Shown: positions 51,801 to 62,959 of the stretch, in pieces
How the letters are laid out: each line of letters begins with the position of its first letter
Numbering within the stretch: the first letter of the stretch is position 1
NCBI RefSeq assembly: GCF_039555335.1
Contig: NC_092637.1
Span: 1,178,001 to 1,242,000, forward strand
Reading direction: 5' to 3'
DNA length: 64,000 bases
From: Amphiura filiformis
Taxonomy: Eukaryota; Echinodermata; Ophiuroidea; Amphilepidida; Amphiuridae
Notes under the pieces: model-generated
The model's input: the letters and a program-made list of their open reading frames with translations, nothing else
Told to the model about the DNA's origin: nothing
Database searches by the model: none
Translations under genes and position numbers: made by a program

Positions 51801-54800
51801 ATAATGAGTGCTGTGAACCTATTGGTGGGCGGGTTTGGTATTGGGGTCCACCATAGGTTCCTACTAAAAAATATACGATTTTAATTTCGCTCTGGTAAAA
51901 TTATGCCAAATCATTTCTTTTTATATTTAGGAGAAAATTCGGTGAAAATTGCATGTTCATAGATATTTTAGCCGATACTTTTACATGCCTGTACATAGCC
52001 AGAGTTTCCAAGTTTATTGTGTAGGAGAATTGTACTGATTATGGTATCACTGGATAGAGGAGACGATAGCTATACATCAGTATCAAAAATAAGGCTATTA
52101 CGTTTATAATTGAACATTTGGGGGTTGCAAGCTCCCTTCCCAGTCCGTGTTACAAAATATGTATCAGTAGTTTTATGGTTAAAATAGCAGTGACGTTATC
52201 TGATTAACACGTTTTTCCTGAAAATTTTAGATTCAATCAGCTTGATGTCAAATGTCTACACGGTCATTGAATCAGTTGGGAATTTTAAAATTTTCCTTCA
52301 GAGGCACGGAGATATATCGACGTCATTGAATATCGGTTAGTTTAAAATTTGGTATTGTTGATTAGTTGGATTGCCTGGTTTAAATACATTAAAACAATTG
52401 CAATATATTGAGACAATTTTAATTGTTAAAAACCTTTTTGAGGTGATAAACGAATATTTAAAAGTCACATAACTTATATCTCATCTTCACAAGATACAAT
52501 TTATGTACAAAAATTATTATTTATTATGATGGGGCAGATGATATAATCTGTAGTAATACTTAACAATAATGATACTTATACTAATACTTAAATTATCATG
52601 ATAATGTAATGACAATATGAATAATGACCATCACGACAAAATGATTAGGGATTAGGGATATCCAAATATGATCTGAAAGAAATTACAAGTTTTAGGAAAA
52701 CTATTGAAAAAGAGGATTTATGGAATCTACTTGACATTTATATTTTGTTATCCAACCTACTCTGCACTGATATGAAATATACATTACCAAAAATTAGGTT
52801 TTCAGACAATCTAAATAATAACGATTACCCATATCGCAATGTTTTCATCATGAATCATAATTGTAATTGATAGTTTAATAATCCATTTACTTTTTTTCAG
52901 GATTGTCAATCATTGAAGAAAGTGCCACGTTATCGGAAGACTTCACTTTCACAAGCCCTGCTGAAATTACTTTCCAGCCAGGCCAATCAACAGCCCGATT
53001 TCAGTTTACGATCACTGACGACCAGGAGTTAGAAGCCCACGAATTCTTTCGTGTTGTAATCGATAGCGGAACATCTGGTAGTTCCATTGAAGGCGATGGT
53101 GAAGCACGTGTATATATTTGGGATGATGATGGTAAGAGATGCCTTGTAAATTAGCAACTACTTTTTAAACAAGTCAATTCTATATAGGGCGAATGGTGAA
53201 TGCACTTGTACTGCTACTTGTTTTTTAACATTCTGACATAATCTGAGATGTTCAAATCAACAATATCTGAGAGTGAAAACTAGTATACTCTATCACGTGT
53301 TATATACAAAAAATACTTTCACAAAATAAATGATATTGAACACTTTTCAATGGGAAATTGTTTTACATTAAAAATTATCTATATTATAGAATGTGTAGAG
53401 ACTTAAAAAAATTGAACAATATTCCTGATGCATTTGATAAAATTATGTAGCCAATGATAACCTCAAATATAATCAGTTCATTACACTATGACACCTTTCG
53501 TCTTGGCGAGGCAGTGACACGAACGTGTTGAGACAGCTGACAACGACCTCGCTTGCGTGTTTATGCCAGCGATTCGAGCGAACGCTCACCATTTGAAACT
53601 ACGCTCAATGATATGCCCACTGATAGTTAGGGGAAAAAGTTCACTTTGGTGACCACTCTCTGGCTAGTAAGGTTTGACGATTGATTCGACTTCTATGGAC
53701 CATTTAGAAAAAAAATAGCCACCATGTCCCTCGTGATAATCCAGGCATTTTTCGCTAGAGGCCAAAATCCAAAATGGCGGCCACCACCATTTTGAAAATT
53801 TCAGTTTTGAACCAGAGCACCTATAATCATGCACAAAGACACTTTTTCGGATATGTTATATGACATTAGTTTGACATTACGGCATCATTTTCACCCAGGA
53901 ATCCAAGATGGTGGCCGGCACCATCTTGAAAAATTTAGTTTTGAACAAGAGGACCTTAAATCGTGTACAAAGACACTTTTTTGGATAAGTCGACCACAAG
54001 GATTTCAAATTTGACATTACTTTGACATTACGAACTCATATTTACCCAGAAATCCAAATCCTTGAAAAAAAAAATAAGTTTTGAACCAGATTACCTAAAA
54101 TCGTGTACAAAGACACTTTTCCGGTAAGTCGACCCCAAGAAATCCGAATCTGACATTAATTTGACGTTACAAAATAATTTTTGCCCAGAAATCCAAGATG
54201 GCCCCCATTTGGTAGAGCGTAAATGTGATTTTTGAATGAAAGCAGAAGCATAAATGTGTCATTTCCGCCTTATCTGGGGTTCATGTCCCTTATATGGGGT
54301 TTAAACTGCCTTATCTTGGGTTTACATCCCTTATCTAGGGAGTTTAGACGGCCTTATCCTGGGTTTACGTTCCTTACCTGTGGCTAAGATGCCTTAACCT
54401 TAGCATATCGCAGTCTAAACCCAGATAAGGCATCTAAACCCCAGATAATGCGCCGTAACCCCAGATAGACCGTCGATAAAGCAGTCCGACCCCCAAATAA
54501 GGCGCTTTAACCCGAAATGAGGAACATAAACCTAAGATAAGGCATCTAAACCCCACATAAGGTGCCCAAACTCTAGATACGGGTCGTTAACCCCAGATAA
54601 GGGTCATAAACCTCAGATAAGACATCTAAACCCAAGATAAGGCGCCTTAACCCAGATAAGAGACGTAAACTCAGATATGACAGTTTAAACCCCCGATAAG
54701 GCGCCGTAACCCCAGATAAGGGACGTACACCTCAGATAAACCAGTCCCAACCCCAAATAAGGCGCCTTAACCATAAATAAGGAACATAAACCTAATATAA

Positions 54801-57800
54801 GAGAAGTAAACCCCAGACGGCGCCTTATCTGGGGTTTAGACTGCCATATCTGAGTTTACGTCTCTTATCTGGGGTTAAGGCGCCTTATCTTGGGTTTAGA
54901 TGCCTTATCTGAGGTTTACGACCTTTATCTGGGGTTAACAACCCTTATCTAGAGTTAAGGCACCTTATGTGGGGTTTAGATGCCTTTTCTGGGGTTTATG
55001 TTCCTTATTTAGGGTTAAGGCGCCTTATTTGGGGTTTAGACTGCTTTATCTGGGGTCTAAGTCGCTTATCTGGGGTTACGGCGCATCATCTGGGGTTTAT
55101 ATGCCTTATCTGGGTTTAGACAGCAATATTCTAAGGTTGAGGCATCATAACCACAGGTAATGAACGTAAACCCAGGATAAGGCCGTCTAAACCACAGGTA
55201 AGGCGCCTTATCCCTAGATAAGGGATGTAAACCCAAGATAAGGCAGTTTAAACCCCATGTAAGAGACATGAACCCCAGATAAGGCGGAAATGACACATTT
55301 ATGCTTCTGCTTTCATTCAAAAATCACATTTACGCTCTACCAAATGGGGGCCATCTTGGATTTCTGGGCAAAAATTATTTTGTAACGTCAAATTAATATC
55401 AGATTCGGATTTCTTGGGGTCGACTTACCGGAAAAAGTGTCTTTGTACACGATTTTAGGTAATCTGGTTCAAAACTTATTTTTTTTCAAGATGTCGCCGG
55501 CGGCCATCATCTTGGATTTCTGGGTAAATATGAGTTCGTAATGTCAAAGTAATGTCAAATTTGAAATCCTTGTGGTCGACTTATCCAAAAAGTGTCTTTG
55601 TACACAATTTAAGGTCTTCTTGTTCAAAACTAAATTTTTCAAGATGGTGCCGGCCACCATCTTGGATTTCTGGGTGAAAATGATGCCGTAATGTCAAACT
55701 AATGTCAGAATCGGAATCCTTGTACTCGACATATCCGAAAAGTGTCTTTGTGCATGATTATAGGTGCTCTGGTTCAAAACTTAAATTTTCAAAATGGTGG
55801 TGGCCGCCATTTTGGATTTTGGCCTCTAGCGAAAAATGCCGGGATTTTCGCGAGGGACATTTTCCTAAATGGTCCATAGAAGTCGAATCAATCGTCAAAC
55901 CTTACTAGCCAGAGAGTGGTCACCAAAGTGAACTTTTTCCCCTAACTATGACGTCACTGTCTGTCCAAAGTGAAAAATGGTATAGCAGCTGTCATAATAA
56001 ACCTCTATGTATTCATCGATTGCTTTTCTTAAGATTTGCGTTTTTATCGGACATCGCACAACTTTTTGGTGCTACAGAACCAGTCATTATTTCCCCCGGT
56101 TATTTTCACATAACGACGAATTACAGATCACTGTTAAACGTCTCTATATAACTCGTGTGATTTGAGCCGCAGACAGACTAGATAACGTTACTCTCTATAA
56201 TACGAAGGGTGGTTTATAGCTACTTGACGTTCATCGTTATACGGTGACCATGACAAAAACTACAAGTCGTTTCTATTTGAGCCATCTCAACGAAGATATT
56301 TCGCGAGATTGCTGTCTTATGTAAACCAACCGGTTGTCTACAAATGCTGTTTTTCTTTAAAATGAGAAAAACGTATATACATAAAAGAAACAGAGGAAGG
56401 GAAATAATGTAGCTGTATATATATCAACCACGTTTTGCTAGATTTTTAATATCCCTCAAAAGACATTCTTAACATGCGCCATCCAAATTAACGTCAATTA
56501 ACTTCAATACAAAGCATAGGTACCACGTTTACTTTGGTCATATCGGTTCTCCAAAAGGTACCGATGGCTCTTTTTTATTACACGCTGGAGATGTAATCAA
56601 TTTTATTGAGCGTAATAATAAACATTTGCACAGTGCTATCGTTGGTTATTTAATTAAGAATGATAGCACTACGCAAACTTTATGTTCAGGGTACGATATT
56701 AAGATCCATCGGTACTTATCGGGGCACCAATAGCGCTATATGATCAAACTACACGTAATATTGTAACCACAGACAACTACAGACCATGTATCAACAGTCT
56801 AAGTTCCCGTGCATTGTATGCTGTGAATTCTCACATATTCATGAGGGCCGATTGTTCGATCGTGCCGTGTCTAACAATCACGCTAGCGTTGCGTGTCTTC
56901 GCGTATACGCGCTAGAGCGTTGCGAGCCATTGCGATTATGCGAGAGACCGCAAAAATACGCGGTCATTGCGCAGCAGTTTTGACTGTAGCATTTTATGGA
57001 ACAATCAACCCTCATTATCGGGTGATGCTGAGACTTTGACTGCTTGTACACAGTCAGTTATCTTTTTCGTCCATGGTCATGTCACATATGGGCTCAAAAA
57101 TGAAAATCCGAAAGTTCCAATACTATTTGAATTACCTGCTGTCGATTTGACCACATGAACTAAGGTATAATTATATTTATGTGTTTTATCCGAATAATGT
57201 TCTCCTAAAATATATAGCTCTAGCAATGTTAATATTGAAAAACAAATTGTAAATAATTGTATTAAATGTATCCAGATGTATGTAAAATACATGTAGTAGA
57301 GATTATTACATGATGTTATTTTCTTAAGCTTTTTGGAACACTAGTGTTAATCAGCAATAATTGCTTCTAACCACGCAAGCAAAAACACATTATATGTATA
57401 TATAAAAACGATTCTATCCTTTTTGGCAGTTGTTATTGTATCATTCTGCACACAAAATAACAGTATAACAGATATTGAGTTTTAACTCTTTAAAGGAGCC
57501 AATACGTTTGAGCTTGCAAAACATCAATATTTATAATTGTAAGTGTCTCTAAAAGACATCCCAACCACGTATCAAAAAAAGGAGAAAAAGGAATTACGGC
57601 AAAATAATGATTTGCTCAAAACGAATACAGGGATCAAATTGCAAAGTAGTTGAAGATTAACATGATTAAATGGGCTTCGATGTTTTTGCCCTGTTACTCG
57701 GGTAACGAAAAATCTGAGATACAGCAAACTCTTCTTTGTTGAATATGCTGTTCTAAGCGGAACAATTTGAGACCACTTTGATCAACATCGGAGCATTGTT

Positions 57801-60800
57801 GATTTTTTACACATGTGGTCAATGATGGAGAACAAGATTTGACATTTTACCATAATGCCTATTATGAGAAATGTATATAGGAGATCAAACTATATTATTT
57901 CTAAATTCTAATAATAAGGGGAATACAATTAGAGGTTTTTAAATCCATATTTGCCAATTTGCGGCAATTTTTTTTAAATGCAAATAGTAGAATTTTTCCC
58001 TTACTTCCACTTTTCTCCTTATTATGTTGTTCACGAGGGTACTTAGAGACACGAGCAAGGAAAACAATGGTGCTCCAATTTTGTCCAGGTATACCCAGTA
58101 TTTTATTCATAATAATTAATCTAAATGATTGTATTGCTCGCCCATGTGTCTTATGTACTGTACAACTTTTCTTATGTCTGCATATAAAGGTTAATGATGA
58201 ATATTTTGATATTTTTTTGTTTCGCATAATTATGTATATTCCTGTATTACGTATATATTAATATAGCTATGTTTATATTCGATAATGTATAATAATAAAA
58301 CATACATACAAGTGAATCAATGGTTATGCTTCTTAAAATCTGTACAGTTTTGTTCATTTTACAAGCGCGAGCGAAAAGTTGATAACCTCAGATAGGAAGG
58401 AACGGAATACCTGGAGAAATACCCATTCGGCTTCAGCATTTCCCACAACCATGACAACAATGGTGATAAGAGGAAGTTGTTAAAAAGTAGGAATACCAAA
58501 GTAAAAAAGACACATACCCAGATGGTTTCAGTATTTCTCCCAACCAGTTTATACGCTCGATAGTAAGCATTGCGTGCTTACTATCGAGCGCTTATACAAG
58601 CGTTTAAAGACTTTTTCATCCCCCCACTGTTTTCGTCTGTTCAAAAGTTTCTCGCCACCATTTTCTGGATATATTTCTGAAAGTCAATTTGGTCGCAATA
58701 CCGAAGCCATTCTATGGACCGAAAGCATATTCCGTGGTAGACGACTTTTGCAATCTTTCCATTTAGAAGAACCAGTCTTTTAATTGCCCCAAATATCTCA
58801 AACATGTTGTCGTAAATCTTACTGTCTTTCAAGAAAGCATCCATTACGTCATGGTAATTAAATTGATCTTTATATACCTTCCTTTACAACAATGTTCTCA
58901 GCATGCCATACAGGCTATTTCTTTTAAATCTGTTACTGATTCAGAGGATCTTGTTCCCGAGTTTGTGAATTGCCCAGCCGATCAGACATGGTTACCTGAG
59001 TTGGGGTCTATCAGTGCGCAGGTGTCCTGGCCGGCTCCTCAAGTATTAGACGACCATGAAGTAGATGAAGGATTGGTAATGCTTGAGATAACTCCAGAAG
59101 TGATTGGTTTGTCATTGAGCCCGTTGGAAGGTATTGACATCAATCTTGATATCGGCGTTTATGCTGTATCATATTCTTACACCGATGCCGAGCAACAAGA
59201 GGGAATATGCACATTTAATGTGACCGTTCAAGGTACGTTCTCAGAACATTCAACCAAACGAATTTCTTGCAATGAGGTATTGTAAATTCCCAGCGGGGGT
59301 GTGCTTGAAAAGAGTGGACCCTTACAATTTGGGCGAAAATGGTAGCAAAGACAGTTAGAAAAACACATTTGTGTCTATGTATGAATGTAAAATTTATTTC
59401 TTTTAGGTATGTATGCATTGTGAATGCTTAAACTATTCTACAGCTACCATAAAACGTATTTATCAAAACAATAATCTTTCCTTTCAGGACCCAGTGCACC
59501 ATCTAATCTTCAATGCAGTTCCATTTCGTCAACTTCACTCCGTTTTACATGGAGTGCTCCAAGCAGCAGCTCTTTCGACAACTATCTAGTCACCTACACA
59601 CCAAGCAATGGTTCGCCTGCTTCACCTATATCCGTGCAACCAAGCGATTCAAGAGACGTAACGCTGACCAACTTACTGCCTAATACAAACTATAATATTT
59701 CTATAGTGACCGTTGCAGGCCAAGGTGTAAGCAGTGTCATGAGTGATCCCTTGGAGCGATCTTGTCAGACAAGTAAGAATATTGAAAAAAAACCTTACAA
59801 ACAGGAGATCCAATTTGGTGTCCTGCTGAAGCGTTAAGCGTAAAGTGTCATTAAAAAGACTAGAGATAGGACAAAAATCAATAAATGAGGACAAACATTT
59901 GTCTTTGCCTCACACAATGGGACAAAAAAAATTACAAATGGGGACACAAACTTGGATTTGCCCCTCTACAGTAAAAAGGTTGGCTACGCCCGTGACTCTA
60001 ATACTAGAAAAGTAACCTTTTTTGTTTAATTATTCAGCTATAATCCGAAGTATACTTTCAATTGTAAACCCAGCACGAAACAAAGTATGGACTTTGGGTT
60101 TTGTATTTTTCATCGTGAAATCATTACCCCTGTTGATGACTTAATAGGCATGCATATGCCTATACATTTGTGCCTGTGTAGGAATGTATTTATTTTAGGA
60201 ATGTGTGTATGTATTGTGAACGCTTAAACTATTCTGCAGCTATCATAACATAGATTTATCAAAACAAATTTTGTTCTTTCCAGGACCCAGTACACCATCT
60301 AATCTTCAATGTAGTTCCATTTCGTCAACCTCTCTCCGTTTCACATGGAGTGCTCCAAGCAGCTCTTTCGACAACTATCTAGTCACCTACACACCAAACA
60401 ATGGTTCGCCTGCTTCACCTATTTTCGTGCAACCAAGCGATTCAAGAGACATAACGCTGACCAACTTACTGCCTAATACAAACTATAATATTTCAATAGT
60501 GACCGTTGTGGACCAAGGTGCAGCCCGTATCCTGAGTGATCCATTGGAGAGATCTTGTCAGACAAGTAAGAATAATAATAATAATTTTTTTTAAATCACA
60601 AATCCAACTTCGTCTCTTGCTGAAGCGTAAAGCATAAAGTGTCATTAAGAGCCTCCCTTATTATGTACATAAATAAGGGGGGTTGTGATACCAAAAAATA
60701 GAATTTTCTCTAAAAAATAATTTTGGTACATATTAACATCAACAACCCACATGTAAAATATGAGCGTGCACAGCGCCCTCGTTCAGCTTAAAAGAATTCT

Positions 60801-62896
60801 TGAAAGTTCAGTCTCTCTGAGCCTTACTTGCAAATGGTAAACTTTGGGGGTATATAACATCGTGCGCCATCATTATCCCAACCTGCATTTTGCATTTGTT
60901 TTGAAGTACCAAATGGTTACATTACAAAAACCAAGAAAAAGGTTGGGATCTTGATGGCGCACAAAATCAGCAAATCCAATGATTTGATGAAAAGCGCCCT
61001 CGTGCAACTTCAAGCATCATAACGGGCTGCGCCATCAAGATCCCAATTCCGAACAAGTTTGAAATTAAAGACATCAATGGTAAGTTTCATTTTTCAGCCA
61101 AAAGGTTTTGGGATTTCAAGGTCAAAGGTCAAAATTTCCTATTTTCGCACTTGGTAAACTTTGGAGGTCCATAACATCGTGCGCCATGTTTACATGCCTG
61201 TATTTTTGCGCGCTAACGTCACCTGACATTTTGAATAAAATTTCATCAAAGAAGAGAACATTCTCTACAAGTACTGAAAAAATTAGCTTGGGATCTCTTG
61301 ATCTTCATATTTTTCTGATTTTTTGAAAATGGACTTCATTGTGGAGGTCAATAATTGCCCTCTTTTCCCCTTAATATTGACGCGTAGTACAATGTGGGCT
61401 TTATACTGCATCACAAGTAGATGCGCCAACAAGATCCCAATTATATTTTTTTTCGTCTAGCTTCTTTGGCAAATGGTAGACAAAAAAAGGAACAGCTACT
61501 TGGGATCAAGTGGGCGCACTAATATAAAAGAGGTCAAAGATCAATCTTTGTGGCGAAGTGACGCATATTTGCCTATGTGCAGCACAAAAGTGGAACTTTC
61601 ACCCATAATAAAAATGTGCGCCAACATGATCCAATCTTATTTATTAGATGATTGGCTAAAGGGGCTTATGTATAACTGATTGCAAGTAAAAAAGTGGGAT
61701 CATGTGGGCGCACTTATTCAATAAAGGTCAAAGTTCACACTTTGTATACATAAGGCCTTCTAGCTAATCATCATAAAAGTAAGATGGGATCTTGTTGGCG
61801 CACATTTTTATTACCGGTTACAGTTCCACTTTTGTGTTGCACATAGGGAAAATATGTCAATTCAGCAGAGTATGAACTGTGACCTCTATTGAATTAGTGC
61901 GTCCACATGATCCCACTTTTTTGTTTGCTTTCAGTTATACATAAGCCCCTCTAGCTAAACATCCAAAAAGTAAGATGGGATCTTGTTGGCGCACATTTTT
62001 ATTGCGGGTCAAAGTTCCACATTTTGTGCTGCATTGGCAAAATAATGCCAATTCGGCACAAAGTATGAACTTTGACCTCTATTGAATTAGTGTGCTTACA
62101 TGATCCAAATTTTTTCTTGGTTTTTGTAATGTAACCATTTGGTACTTCAAAAAAATTGCAAAATGCAGGTTGTGATAATGATGGCGCACGATGTTATCCA
62201 AGTTGCAAGTAAGGTTCAGAGAGGGCGCTGTGCACGCTCATATTGTACATGTACATTGTTGGTGTTAATATGTACCAAATCATTTTTAGAGAAAATTCTA
62301 TTTTTTTTTGTATCGCAAAGCCGTACATAATTAGGGAGACTGGTTCTTAATATGACTAGAGATAGGACAAAAATCAATTAATAAGGACAAAAATTTGGCT
62401 TTGCCCCACATAATGGGACAGAAAATTTACAAATGGGGACACAAATTTGGATTTGCCCCTCTACAGTAAAAGGCTGGCTATGCCTCTGGCTCTAATGACT
62501 ATGTATGAATGTATTTATTTTAGGAATGTGTGTATGTATTGTGAACGAACGCTTAAACTATATTCTCCAGTTTTCATAAAACAGATTTATCAAACCATTC
62601 ATTTCTCTTTCCAGGACCCAGTACACCATCTAATCTTCAATGCAGTTCCACTTCGTCAACCTCACTCCGTTTCACATGGAGTGCTCCAATCAGCTCTTTC
62701 GACAACTATCTAGTCACCTACACACCAAGCAATGGTTCGCCTGATTCACCTATTTCCGTGCAACCAAGCGATTCAAGAGACATAACGCTGATCAACTTAC
62801 TGCCTAATACAAACTATAATATTTCTATAGTGACCGTTGCAGGCCAAGGTGCAGCCAGTGTCCTGAGTGATCCATTGGAGAGATCTTGTCAGACAA

Positions 62897-62959
<63 letters not shown>

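Noticed and set aside
54969-55320. Open frames on both strands in the foldback core
   Set aside because: Translation of a 20-22-bp satellite; the residues (LYLGSK and PYLGF patterns) simply follow the repeat.
56786-57158. Possible small genes in the intron before the HYR exon
   Set aside because: No domain similarity, no phase-1 splice sites and no codon bias; chance open frames.
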